Below, one piece after another: positions 1 to 8,541 of a DNA stretch of 64,000 bases. Below the pieces are notes generated by a model. That model saw nothing but the letters and a program-made list of their open reading frames with translations. It had not been told where the DNA came from and made no database searches. The translations under genes and the position numbers were made by a program. Source of the stretch: JBGTGG01 sp964398945 (lineage in GTDB: Bacteria > Bacteroidota > Bacteroidia > Cytophagales > Cyclobacteriaceae); NCBI GenBank assembly GCA_964398945.1, contig CAYNOT010000003.1:220540-284539 (forward strand), given 5' to 3'. Numbering within the stretch: position 1 is the stretch's first letter; each line of letters begins with the position of its first letter.

Positions 1-397
1 CAGAATAACTTGAGAAGGTTACTAAATCAAAAATTGTTGCCAATCGGATAACCGTAAAGGAAGAAGGGTCATTAAAAAAAATTATTCGTGAGGTGTACTT
101 ATACTCCCCCGATCCTGTTCCACTACCAAATAAAATAGAAAATCCCTTTTGAGGATCATCCACTATGGCCTCCCAAATAATCCTGCTTCCGTAGGTATGG
201 AAATTATATGTATCTCCTCCATCGTAATAAAACTGATAGATAAATCCCACAGCTAGCGCACCAATGATCCTTACAGTCAATGCCGGAAAAAAATACTTTC
301 TGTTTACGTTATCCGTAACTCTTGGCCGAATAAGATACGCCACCACATATACGAGGAAGATTATAATGGGTGTTACGATGAGATCTCTTAGTTCCAT
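1..397 (-). CDS. Polytopic membrane protein, N-terminal part (runs off left edge)
   Basis: An open frame starts with ATG at 397-395 and stays open to the window edge, giving at least 132 residues; the C-terminus is missing. The translation begins MELRDLIVTPIIIFLVYVV, a first membrane helix, followed by a basic loop (RPRVTDNVNRK), a second hydrophobic helix around residues 43-57, and then YYDGGDTYNFH, a polar acidic segment on the other side of the membrane. A short acidic loop after the second helix is common in membrane glycosyltransferases or polymerases, but I do not recognise the family. The upstream side carries a low-complexity repeat rather than a clear ribosome site. Confidence 0.6.
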   Translation of the reverse strand, partial: MELRDLIVTPIIIFLVYVVAYLIRPRVTDNVNRKYFFPALTVRIIGALAVGFIYQFYYDGGDTYNFHTYGSRIIWEAIVDDPQKGFSILFGSGTGSGEYKYTSRIIFFNDPSSFTVIRLATIFDLVTFSSYS

Positions 398-402
398 ATT
401 TT

Positions 403-445
403 AGTTGGTAGTTGGTAGTTGTTCGCTATTAGTTGTTCGCTATTT
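403..445. repeat. Low-complexity direct repeats
   Basis: The words agttggtagttggtagtt and two copies of gttcgctatt follow each other directly. Related words recur downstream of the gene ending at 6847 (tagttggtagttgactc). It belongs to the scattered intergenic word repeats seen across the window. Confidence 0.6.
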
Positions 446-474
446 ATTTCTACATACTATCAACTAACAACTAT

Positions 475-533
475 TCTATTCCCCCCTTCCCAATTTTTTT
501 CAGCCTCGCTTTTGTGGCTTTGTGCGCTTTGTC
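475..533 (-). pseudogene. Duplicated 3' end of the neighbouring TPR gene
   Basis: Read on the minus strand, this stretch encodes DKAHKATKARLKKIGKGG and then a stop, nearly the same as the last 18 residues of the TPR protein at 1816-3042 (DEAHKAAKARLKKLEKGE). The DNA match runs from tctattcccc to gcgctttgtc and corresponds to 1815-1872. No upstream part of the gene is present, so it is a remnant only. The two copies bracket the DUF4143 ATPase gene. Similarity stops abruptly at about 533. Confidence 0.75.
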
Positions 534-552
534 TTACAGCGTACATCCGCCC

Positions 553-1674
553 TTAAAGATACTGCCAAAAATTTTCACGATGGATAACTTCCATTTCCAC
601 AGGACGGTACGCTTCAACAAAGGCTTTTGGGAAACGGTATTTTGCCTGCGGGTTCCATTTTAGTTCAAACGCCTTCAATGCACCATCTTGCTCTTCAAGG
701 TAATCCACTTCGGCCTGCCGCACATTTCGCCAAAAGTAAGCAGCGCCAAGGTTGCCCGAATAGGCAATTGATTTTTTCCGCTCGCTGATGATAAAGTTTT
801 CCCACAGTGCGCCTGCATCGTTTCGCTGCGACAACGGTGCGTAATTATTAATGAGCGTGTTGCGAATGCCATTGTCGTAAAAATAAATTTTTCGCGAAGT
901 GCTTATTTCGTTTCGTTGGTTTCGGGCAAATGGTTGTAGCCTGAAAACAACAAATGTTTTTTCCAACAGGTCAATGTATGAACTCACTGTGTTTTTATCT
1001 GCGCCAACTGTTTGCGCCAATTCCTGGTACGAAACTTCATTGCCCACCTGCCAGGCCAATGCTTGCAATAATTTAAGCAACAGCTCCGGCTTTCGGATGC
1101 CTTGCAACTCAAGAATATCTTTATACAAGTAGCTTCCTGCCAGGTTCCGGAGTACATCAATGGCCTGGCCGGGTTCGTTGATCACTTCGGGGTAAGTTCC
1201 TTTAACAAGCAGGCTGTCCAGCATTGGCAATGCCTTTGCCAGGGAAAAATTATCGCTCAATTCACGCCACGAAACCGGGTAGAGATGGTACTCCCATTTC
1301 CTTCCGGTTAAAGGTTCGTTGATGGTACTGGCCAGTTCCAATGCAGATGAACCCGAAACCAATACCTGTATTTCCTTTTTCGCATCCACAATCATTTTAA
1401 CAGCCAACCCTATGTTTTCAATCCGTTGGGCTTCATCAATAACTACCACTTTGTGGTTGCCGATGAGCTGAAAAATAATGGCTTGTGAAATATTGCCCCA
1501 CAATGTGCGTGTGGCCGGGTCATCGCCATTTATATACAGGTAATCACTGTCCAGCGAAGTGGCTATTTTGGTGATGAGCGTTGTTTTGCCCACCTGTCGA
1601 GGCCCCAGAAGGACAATAGCTTTCCTAAAGTCAATTTTATCCCTAATAACCTGCTCAAGGGCTCTTTTTAGCAT
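553..1674 (-). CDS. ATP-binding protein, AAA_14 / DUF4143 family
   Basis: This 373-residue protein has a Walker A motif GPRQVGKTT at residues 24-32 and a Walker B motif KVVVIDEAQR at about 75-84, the layout of the AAA_14 ATPase domain. The C-terminal half (from about residue 195, with a winged-helix-like segment NEVSYQELAQTVGADKNTVSSYIDLL) matches the DUF4143 region. It ends in a nuclease-like fold with conserved EVDYLEEQDG and FELKW. The cellular role of this family is not established; members are common in variable parts of bacterial and archaeal genomes. It stands alone, lies between two copies of a neighbouring gene's 3' end, and was probably acquired recently. Confidence 0.88.
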   Translation of the reverse strand: MLKRALEQVIRDKIDFRKAIVLLGPRQVGKTTLITKIATSLDSDYLYINGDDPATRTLWGNISQAIIFQLIGNHKVVVIDEAQRIENIGLAVKMIVDAKKEIQVLVSGSSALELASTINEPLTGRKWEYHLYPVSWRELSDNFSLAKALPMLDSLLVKGTYPEVINEPGQAIDVLRNLAGSYLYKDILELQGIRKPELLLKLLQALAWQVGNEVSYQELAQTVGADKNTVSSYIDLLEKTFVVFRLQPFARNQRNEISTSRKIYFYDNGIRNTLINNYAPLSQRNDAGALWENFIISERKKSIAYSGNLGAAYFWRNVRQAEVDYLEEQDGALKAFELKWNPQAKYRFPKAFVEAYRPVEMEVIHRENFWQYL

Positions 1675-1754
1675 TTTCGGAAATTATATTCACCGAATAT
1701 ACGTATTTTCGGTGATTGTAATCACCAAAAATACATTTCTATTAGCTCTTTTTA

Positions 1755-1785
1755 GTAGCAAGTAGTAAGTAGTAAGTAGTAAGGC
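1755..1785. repeat. Short tandem repeat (agtagta unit)
   Basis: The sequence reads tagcaagtagtaagtagtaagtagtaagg, about four near-perfect 7-bp units (agtagta), upstream of the ATPase start and downstream of the TPR gene. Confidence 0.65.
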
Positions 1786-1814
1786 ATAAGAGGTCTTATA
1801 TCTTATATCTAGCG

Positions 1815-1872
1815 TCTATTCCCCCTTCTCCAATTTCTTCAGCCGCGCTTTTGCAGCCTTGTGCGCTTCGTC
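1815..1872. repeat. Direct repeat, right copy (partner at 475-533)
   Basis: This is the 3' end of the TPR gene, repeated with about 80 percent identity at 475-533. Both copies lie in the same orientation and flank the DUF4143 ATPase. Confidence 0.75.
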
Positions 1873-3042
1873 CTTCCTTCCTGACTTTTTCTTCACTTCT
1901 GTAAAATATTTTTTTGCGTCCGCTTTCCGCCCTTGTTTCTCGGCAATCTCGCCAAGACTAATAAGTGAATATAAATAGTATCCTGAATCGGTCGCGCCAA
2001 TTTCTTTTGCATATTTTACACAAAGCTCATAGTATTTTTTTGCTTCATCATTGTCGCGTCTCGCTTCGTAAATCTGGCCTAAAAAAAATGCAGCATACCT
2101 TCCGCTCGTTGCTTCATAGCCCACCTGTCCACTGTCTATCCGTTCCAATATCTTTTTACTCACCGGTTCTGCTTGTGCAAACTTTCGCATGGAATACAAA
2201 ACACGTGCGTAGTAACGATGAAAATAAGGATTGTCTGGATAGGTCTGGAACAGGTATTCGCTGATTTGAAAAGCACCCATCTGGTCATTCTCATAGCTGT
2301 TCAAAATCCGCATCAACCAAACCATCGCTTCTGTGCGGGTGTAGAAAGCATTGTATGAAACCTCTTTTAACTGCTCAAGCCCCAATGCCTTATCCCCTTT
2401 TCGAAAAAACCAAAGGATGGGTCGTAGGGATTTGTAGTTCTCCGGAATCCAAACTGAAAAATAATTGTACAATCCATCGCCAAACAACAACTCCGGGCTC
2501 AGGTGGTTTTGATCCCTGCTGTCTTCCAGATAGTTCAATGCTTTCTTTCCGGCAGCGGCCGCTTTTGTCCATTGCTCACGGTCTTCATCCGAATACAGCC
2601 TCCCTTTAAAACCATAAGCACCTGATAAAAAGAACGCTGCCTCAACTTTATACTCAGGATATTTTTTATACAGGTTTTCCGCCACCATAATCGTGGAATC
2701 CATGTATGCCAAAAACTTATCATCGTGCGATTTATCTTTCAGGTTGGGCATGATCTTCCACCACTCAATCAGCCCCATAAGAAAATACGGTAGCGGGTGC
2801 CATCCGTACTTTTGTTTCAGCCAACGAAATTGCTGTTCTGCTTCGGCAAATTTGAAATTATAAAGGCTGTTCAAGGCATCACTGCATTGCAGTTGAATAC
2901 CCAGGTCGGACAATAAAATAATGGTCGTATCTTTTTTTGCCACGGTTTGTGCCTGAACAGAAAAACCCGCGACACATACCAGCATAGCAATACAAAAAAA
3001 CTTTGCTACTTTTCGACCCGTAAGCACTTTAATCCTAATCAT
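1816..3042 (-). CDS. Secreted tetratricopeptide-repeat protein
   Basis: I chose the ATG at 3042 because it starts a clear signal peptide (MIRIKVLTGRKVAKFFCIAM, hydrophobic core, cut after QAQ). The open frame extends upstream to 3075 but would then overlap the divergent gene. The mature protein (about 385 residues) is rich in helical TPR-like units, for example YNFKFAEAEQQFRWLKQKYG, DNPYFHRYYARVLYSMRKFAQAEP and GRKADAKKYFTEVKKK, and ends in a lysine-rich tail. It probably acts as a periplasmic protein-protein scaffold. The last about 58 bp are duplicated at 475-533. No specific partner is visible. Confidence 0.85.
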   Translation of the reverse strand: MIRIKVLTGRKVAKFFCIAMLVCVAGFSVQAQTVAKKDTTIILLSDLGIQLQCSDALNSLYNFKFAEAEQQFRWLKQKYGWHPLPYFLMGLIEWWKIMPNLKDKSHDDKFLAYMDSTIMVAENLYKKYPEYKVEAAFFLSGAYGFKGRLYSDEDREQWTKAAAAGKKALNYLEDSRDQNHLSPELLFGDGLYNYFSVWIPENYKSLRPILWFFRKGDKALGLEQLKEVSYNAFYTRTEAMVWLMRILNSYENDQMGAFQISEYLFQTYPDNPYFHRYYARVLYSMRKFAQAEPVSKKILERIDSGQVGYEATSGRYAAFFLGQIYEARRDNDEAKKYYELCVKYAKEIGATDSGYYLYSLISLGEIAEKQGRKADAKKYFTEVKKKSGRKDEAHKAAKARLKKLEKGE

Positions 3043-3056
3043 AAACCATTCGATCC

Positions 3057-3695
3057 TTGAATACACCTCGCACACACGAAACTAAATCAATATTTGGAGT
3101 GGACAAAAAGCTACTCTTTGGTTTTCTGTGTGTAATCACGCTTTTGTTGCTGTACATCAAGATTTCATTCATTGAAAACGAAACCGCAGCGTTTGAGTTC
3201 CTGATGGACAGGCCGGAAGGCGGGTTTTTAAGGATTATCCAGGGGCTCCAGTATTTCTCGATTCCGCTCGTTTATTTCTGGAAATTCACGGTAATCGCGT
3301 TTGTGATCTGGGTGGGGTGCTTCATGTTTGGGTATCGTGTTACGTACGGACAGTGTTGGGGTGTGGTGATTGCTGCCGAATTCCTGTTCCTAATTCCGGA
3401 GGTGATTAAAATATTTTGGTTTATGGCCATTGAGACCGATCCTACCATCCACGATATCCGGGCGTTCTACCCGTTTTCATTGATGTCTTTTTTTGATTAT
3501 CTGGCCCTCGATAAACGCTACGCCTACCCGCTCAGGGCCTTGAATTTATTCGAAATTGTCTATTGGTTTTTGCTCGTAAATGGGATACACTATTACGCCC
3601 GGAAAGAAAAGAAAATGGTGTGGCGTATCGTTGCGTTCTCGTACATCCTGCTTTTCATTCTTTGGTTGGGGTTCTATATTATAGTCTATAAGTAG
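3057..3695 (+). CDS. Integral membrane protein of unknown function
   Basis: A protein of about 212 residues if the TTG at 3057 is used, or 198 if the GTG at 3099 is the start. The GTG leaves more room for divergent promoters and starts directly before the first helix (LLFGFLCVITLLLLYI). About five membrane helices are visible, at LLFGFLCVITLLLL, VYFWKFTVIAFVIWVGCFMFG, WGVVIAAEFLFLIPEVIKIFW, ALNLFEIVYWFLLV and IVAFSYILLFILWLGFYIIVY. It resembles small Yip1-like proteins often found in Bacteroidota, but I cannot assign a function. It is divergent from the TPR gene. Confidence 0.75.
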   Translation: MNTPRTHETKSIFGVDKKLLFGFLCVITLLLLYIKISFIENETAAFEFLMDRPEGGFLRIIQGLQYFSIPLVYFWKFTVIAFVIWVGCFMFGYRVTYGQCWGVVIAAEFLFLIPEVIKIFWFMAIETDPTIHDIRAFYPFSLMSFFDYLALDKRYAYPLRALNLFEIVYWFLLVNGIHYYARKEKKMVWRIVAFSYILLFILWLGFYIIVYK

Positions 3696-3722
3696 TATTG
3701 AGTAAATAGTAAATAGTATTGG

Positions 3723-3792
3723 CTAGTATTGAGATACTGGACACTAGTCACCAGCAACCAGCATCCAGTATCCAGCAACTACTCAATACTAG
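3723..3792. repeat. Nested inverted repeat between two + strand genes
   Basis: CTAGTATTGAG at 3723-3733 is perfectly complementary to CTCAATACTAG at 3782-3792, and GATACTGG at 3733-3740 to CCAGTATC at 3765-3772. Together they could form a long nested hairpin in the 180-bp gap before the GT117 gene. There is no T-run after it, so it does not look like a simple terminator. The surrounding bases (3694-3840) are made of shuffled words such as tagtattgag and actcaagacta. Confidence 0.6.
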
Positions 3793-3877
3793 CGACTCAG
3801 GACTCAAGACTAATCACTATGTACTCAAGACTAATTTCCCTATTTTCGCCCCTTAGTTCTTAAATAAAGCATTGAAT

Positions 3878-6847
3878 ATGAATTTTCAGAAGGTCAATAA
3901 TATTGCTGGTTGGATGCTATTTGTAGTTGCCTTAATCGTGTATTGGCTTACAATGGAGCGGACGGCCAGTTATTGGGATTGTGGGGAGTTTATTTCCGTT
4001 TCGTATAAATTGGAAGTTCCACATCCTCCGGGAGCACCTCTTTTCCTTTTGATTGGACGAATGTTTTCTTTCCTGGCCTTTGGGGATGTTACCCAGGTAG
4101 CCTACTGGATCAACTTTTCAAGCGTTTTAGCCAGCGCTTTCTCCATCCTTTTCTTGTTCTGGTCCATTGTGTTGGTGGGAAGGAAAGTAATGGGCGTTAC
4201 TAAAATCCCCGAATTAACGGACGATAAAATCTGGGTATTGATGGGTGCCGGGGCCGTTGGCGCTTTGGCCTATACCTTTTCCGACTCCTTCTGGTTCTCT
4301 GCTGTTGAAGCTGAGGTGTATGCCATGTCATCTTTTTTCACAGCGTTTGTTGTGTGGGCAATGTTAAAGTGGGATTTGATCGAAGACGAATCGAAAGCCA
4401 ACCGTTGGCTCATCCTGATTTTCTATATGATGGGGTTGTCGATTGGTGTCCACTTGTTGAACCTTGTTGCAATTCCAGCCCTCGGACTAATCTACTATTT
4501 CAAAAAATACAAACCCACCACCTGGGGCGTAATCGCCACTATGTTGGTGAGTTTATTTCTGATTGTTTTTATAAACGACATCATCATCCCCGGCCTGCCG
4601 AGCATTGCCGGAAGTTTCGAGATTACGTTTGTCAATAGCCTTGGACTTCCTTTTGGATCTGGGGTAATCGTTTTTTCATTAATTGTAATCACTGCACTGG
4701 TTTTTGGGATTCGGTATTCTCAACGGAAAAACAGCCCGATCCTCAACACATTTTTAATTTCTATTGCCTTCATTTTGATTGGATATGCCTCCTATGCCGT
4801 AATCGTTATCCGTTCCAACTACAATCCACCAATCAATGAAAACGATCCTTCGGATGTCATGAGCTTTGTAAAGTATTTGAAACGTGAGCAATACGGAAGC
4901 CGGCCCTTATTGTATGGCCAATACTACAATGCGCAACTGGTCGATATAAAAGAAGGCGCGCCTGTTTACATTAAAGGAAAAGACAAATACGAAATCAGTG
5001 ACCGGAAAGTAAAGTATATTTATGAAGCGGACAAACAAACAATCCTACCCCGCATCTGGAGCACCGACAACAACCACAAAAGAAGATATCGGCAATTAAC
5101 CGGCCTCAAGGAAGGGGAAACCCCAACTTTCGTAGACAACATTAGCTATATGTTTTCACATCAAATCGGCCGGATGTATATGCGCTATTTCTATTTCAAT
5201 TTTGCAGGAAGGGAAAGCGATATCCAGGATGCCGACTGGCTTGGCCCACGGCAATGGTTCGAAGATGTTCCGCAAGCATTAGCGGACAACAAGGGAAGGA
5301 ATAATTTTTTTATGATCCCGTTGCTTCTCGGTATAGTTGGAGTCTTCTATCAATTGATCAAAGATCCAAGAAATTTTGCGGTAATAGGCTTACTCTTTAT
5401 TCTTACCGGAGTGGCGCTGGTCGTGTATTTAAACTCACCACCTACCGAACCGCGCGAACGTGATTATATTTATGCAGGGTCGTATTATGCATTCTGTTTT
5501 TGGATTGGCTTTGCTGTAATTGCTATCGCAGATTTGCTAAAGAAGTTCACTAAAAATTTAAAAACTGCGGGGGCAATCGCTACCATCATCTGTTTATCTG
5601 CACCAATATTAATGGCAAAAGATGGATGGGATGATCACAACCGTAACCACCGATACTTCTCGGTTGATTCAGCCAACAATTATTTGCAATCCTGCGCACC
5701 GAATGCCATCCTTTTTACGGGTGGTGATAACGACACGTTCCCGCTATGGTATGCACAGGAAGTGGAAGACATCCGTACCGATATGCGTGTAGTGGTATTA
5801 AGTTATTACAACACCGACTGGTATATAGCACAATCAATGCGCCAGCATTATACATCCGAACCACTTCCGTATACGTTGACGCTTGAGAACTATAAGCAAG
5901 GTGGTCGCAACGATGCATTGTATTACAACGAATCGAACATTAAAAATATTGATCTGCGTCAATATCTTGATTTGTTAAAGAAGAACCACAAAGCGTTGGT
6001 CCATCCGCAATATCAAACCACCAACATGGTGCCTTCCCGGGATTTGATTTTGTCGGTAGATGTTGAGAAAGTGAAGTCACTAAACATCGTTCCGGAAGGA
6101 ATGGACAGTTTGATTGTTCCGTACATGCAACTCCGCCTGAAAGGAAATGTGCTGGAGAAAAAAGACCTTGCCATGCTGGATGTATTGGCCACTGCTAATT
6201 GGGAACGCCCCATGTATGTGAACAATACTTCACTTGCGCAATTCAATATTGATCTATCACCGTATGTAGTGCAAGAAGGAAATGCGTACCGTATACTTCC
6301 TGTCTATAATTCAAATCCACAAAGTGAATTGGTGAATACAGAAGTATCGTTCAAAAACATGACAGAGAAGTTCAAATTCCGTGGGTTGGATGATCCGAGG
6401 GGCTATTACAATCAAGACTATAGGAACTTTGTGCTCAACCATAGAAGCAGTTTCAATTCACTTGCTGAAGCATTGGTACAGGAAGAAAAACCTGAAAAAG
6501 CGCGGGAAGCAATCTTGTTCGCACTGAATAAAATGCCAGACATTACGGTCCCTTATGATTACACCACAGCACGAAGTGTTGCCATTTTATTTGAAGTCGG
6601 GGAAAAAGAAAAAGCAATTGAGATTTCCCAGATCATGGGCGATCGGGCCATTGAAATGATCGACTACCTTGTTGAGAAAGGCGAGCTCGATCAAACGTTC
6701 CAAATCAATATGGCAATCCTGGGAGAGATCCAGCGAACACTTTATGAATACGGGGAAGCTGAGCTGGCCAAAAAATATGATGATGCGTACACCCGCATTT
6801 ATGAGCAAATGTCGGGAACACGGGCACCGGGGCGATCAGATTTTTAA
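3878..6847 (+). CDS. DUF2723 / GT117-family membrane glycosyltransferase
   Basis: The ATG at 3878 gives 989 residues; a TTG two codons upstream is also open. The N-terminal half is a multi-span GT-C-type membrane domain with the early motif YWDCGEF and the loop HPPGAPLFLLIGR, as in protein O-mannosyltransferase-like DUF2723 proteins. A second marker is PPTEPRERDYIYAGSYYAF at about residue 520. The C-terminal 400 residues form a soluble domain with TNMVPSRDLILSVD and TPR-like helices at the end. The family is typical of Bacteroidota and is assigned to glycosyltransferase family 117. Donor and acceptor are unknown, with lipid-linked sugar transfer to periplasmic proteins a fair guess. It is followed by a strong bidirectional terminator. 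Confidence 0.9.
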   Translation: MNFQKVNNIAGWMLFVVALIVYWLTMERTASYWDCGEFISVSYKLEVPHPPGAPLFLLIGRMFSFLAFGDVTQVAYWINFSSVLASAFSILFLFWSIVLVGRKVMGVTKIPELTDDKIWVLMGAGAVGALAYTFSDSFWFSAVEAEVYAMSSFFTAFVVWAMLKWDLIEDESKANRWLILIFYMMGLSIGVHLLNLVAIPALGLIYYFKKYKPTTWGVIATMLVSLFLIVFINDIIIPGLPSIAGSFEITFVNSLGLPFGSGVIVFSLIVITALVFGIRYSQRKNSPILNTFLISIAFILIGYASYAVIVIRSNYNPPINENDPSDVMSFVKYLKREQYGSRPLLYGQYYNAQLVDIKEGAPVYIKGKDKYEISDRKVKYIYEADKQTILPRIWSTDNNHKRRYRQLTGLKEGETPTFVDNISYMFSHQIGRMYMRYFYFNFAGRESDIQDADWLGPRQWFEDVPQALADNKGRNNFFMIPLLLGIVGVFYQLIKDPRNFAVIGLLFILTGVALVVYLNSPPTEPRERDYIYAGSYYAFCFWIGFAVIAIADLLKKFTKNLKTAGAIATIICLSAPILMAKDGWDDHNRNHRYFSVDSANNYLQSCAPNAILFTGGDNDTFPLWYAQEVEDIRTDMRVVVLSYYNTDWYIAQSMRQHYTSEPLPYTLTLENYKQGGRNDALYYNESNIKNIDLRQYLDLLKKNHKALVHPQYQTTNMVPSRDLILSVDVEKVKSLNIVPEGMDSLIVPYMQLRLKGNVLEKKDLAMLDVLATANWERPMYVNNTSLAQFNIDLSPYVVQEGNAYRILPVYNSNPQSELVNTEVSFKNMTEKFKFRGLDDPRGYYNQDYRNFVLNHRSSFNSLAEALVQEEKPEKAREAILFALNKMPDITVPYDYTTARSVAILFEVGEKEKAIEISQIMGDRAIEMIDYLVEKGELDQTFQINMAILGEIQRTLYEYGEAELAKKYDDAYTRIYEQMSGTRAPGRSDF

Positions 6848-6895
6848 AATTAGTTGGTAGTTGACTCTAATAACGAACAGTCAAAAACGATTAAT

Positions 6896-6929
6896 AAAAA
6901 AGCTACGAATTTAATTCGTAGCTTTTTTT
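6896..6929. terminator. Bidirectional intrinsic terminator
   Basis: The stem AGCTACGAA pairs with TTCGTAGCT (6901-6923), preceded by an A-run and followed by seven T's. It lies between the converging GT117 gene and lpdA and can serve both strands. Confidence 0.85.
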
Positions 6930-6957
6930 CTAACGTCTTATGTCTAAAATCTAACGT

Positions 6958-8349
6958 CTATAAATGAATCACCTCACCATACGCAGCGGCTGCTGCTTCC
7001 ATGATCGCTTCACTCATGGTAGGATGTGGGTGAACTGACTTGATAATTTCATGGCCGGTTGTTTCCAGCTTGCGTGCAACAACAACTTCGGCAATCATCT
7101 CCGTTACGTTCGCGCCAATAAAGTGGGCACCTAACCATTCACCATATTTTGCATCAAAAATTACTTTCACAAAACCATCGGGCGCCCCGGCTGCTTTTGC
7201 TTTTCCGGAAGCACTGAACGGAAACTTTCCGACTTTAATTTCATACCCGGCATTCTTCGCTGCCTCCTCTGTATATCCAACAGAAGCAATCTCCGGACTG
7301 CAATAGGTACAACCCGGGATGTTGTTGTAATCCAACGGATCTGGATTGTGGCCTGTTATTTTTTCAACGCAAATAATCCCTTCCGCAGAAGCAACGTGTG
7401 CCAAAGCAGGACCTTTCACGATATCGCCAATGGCATACACCCCTTTGATATTTGTTTGATAGAAATCATCCACCAACACTTTTCCCTTATCGGTTTTTAC
7501 GCCTACTTCTTCCAATCCAATACCTTCTAAATTTGTTGATACCCCAACGGCAGAAAGCACAACATCCGCTTCAATTTTAATTTCACCTGTTGGTGTCTTT
7601 ACGGTTGCCACACATTGCTTACCGGATGTATCCACTTTTGTAACTTCTGATTTGGTATGGATTTTCATTCCTGATTTCTTGAACGACTTCTCCAGTTGTT
7701 TGGAAACTTCTTCATCTTCAACAGGTACAATGCGCGGCATGAATTCAACAATCGTCACTTCAGTACCGATGCTATTATAGAAATAAGCAAACTCTACTCC
7801 GATTGCACCAGATCCCACCACCAACAATTTCTTTGGTTGCTTGTCCAACACCATTGCTTCGCGGTAGCCGATAATTTTCTTGCCATCAATTTTCAACGCA
7901 GGCAATTCACGTGAGCGACCACCCGTTGCGATAATAATATTGGTGGCTTCATAGTCGGTTTTCTTTCCTTTGTCATCCGTCACTTCAACCTTGCCGCCTT
8001 TCTTTATCTTTCCAAAACCTAAAATCTGTTCGATCTTATTCTTCTTCAATAAAAACTGAACGCCTTTGCTCATGGCCCCGGCCACATCACGACTACGTTT
8101 TACCATCGCAGATAAATCGGCTTTGGCGTCCTTCACTTCGATACCGTAATCAGCAGCATGTTGGATGTATTCAAAAACATTTGCGCTCTTCAAGAGGGCT
8201 TTCGTTGGGATACATCCCCAATTCAAACAAATCCCCCCTAATTCAGCTTTTTCAACAACCGCCACTTTCAAACCCAATTGAGAAGCCCTGATTGCAGCAA
8301 CATATCCACCGGGTCCGGATCCGATAACGATAAGATCGTATTTTGACAT
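6958..8349 (-). CDS. lpdA: Dihydrolipoyl dehydrogenase
   Basis: This 463-residue flavoprotein is the E3 component that reoxidises dihydrolipoamide in pyruvate, 2-oxoglutarate and branched-chain dehydrogenase complexes, passing electrons to NAD+. The sequence shows the FAD motif GSGPGGYVAA (residues 10-19), the redox-active disulfide in GGICLNWGCIPTKALL, the NAD-binding GSGAIGVEFA, a second FAD contact YAIGD, and the C-terminal HPHPTMSE with the catalytic His-Glu pair. Length and motifs are normal. No E1 or E2 genes adjoin it, so it is probably shared between complexes encoded elsewhere. A -7 box (TATCTTTG) sits 25 bp upstream. Confidence 0.97.
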   Translation of the reverse strand: MSKYDLIVIGSGPGGYVAAIRASQLGLKVAVVEKAELGGICLNWGCIPTKALLKSANVFEYIQHAADYGIEVKDAKADLSAMVKRSRDVAGAMSKGVQFLLKKNKIEQILGFGKIKKGGKVEVTDDKGKKTDYEATNIIIATGGRSRELPALKIDGKKIIGYREAMVLDKQPKKLLVVGSGAIGVEFAYFYNSIGTEVTIVEFMPRIVPVEDEEVSKQLEKSFKKSGMKIHTKSEVTKVDTSGKQCVATVKTPTGEIKIEADVVLSAVGVSTNLEGIGLEEVGVKTDKGKVLVDDFYQTNIKGVYAIGDIVKGPALAHVASAEGIICVEKITGHNPDPLDYNNIPGCTYCSPEIASVGYTEEAAKNAGYEIKVGKFPFSASGKAKAAGAPDGFVKVIFDAKYGEWLGAHFIGANVTEMIAEVVVARKLETTGHEIIKSVHPHPTMSEAIMEAAAAAYGEVIHL

Positions 8350-8373
8350 AATCTTCAGATTTTATTTAGGTGC

Positions 8374-8381
8374 CAAAGATA
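8374..8381 (-). promoter_or_regulatory. Candidate -7 box for lpdA
   Basis: On the minus strand this is TATCTTTG, a match to the Bacteroidota -7 consensus TAnnTTTG, 25 bp before the lpdA start. No clear TTTG -33 box is visible at 19-21 bp. Confidence 0.45.
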
Positions 8382-8412
8382 ACCGCTGACGGTACAATTG
8401 AAAAACGAATTA

Positions 8413-8471
8413 CTAATTTCTGATTTTCTAATTTACTGATTAAATCAGGACTCAATCAGGTCAGAAATTAG
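8413..8471. repeat. Inverted repeat between lpdA and fabG
   Basis: CTAATTTCTGA (8413-8423) is perfectly complementary to TCAGAAATTAG (8461-8471), and an inner hairpin CTGAT-TAA-ATCAG lies at 8436-8448. It sits between two divergent genes, so it could be an operator or just one of the intergenic word repeats. Confidence 0.55.
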
Positions 8472-8541
8472 CAAATTGACTCATTTCCAAATCCTCAAAT
8501 TCATCTGAATTCCCTATTTTTGGCTCAAAACAAACCTGACT

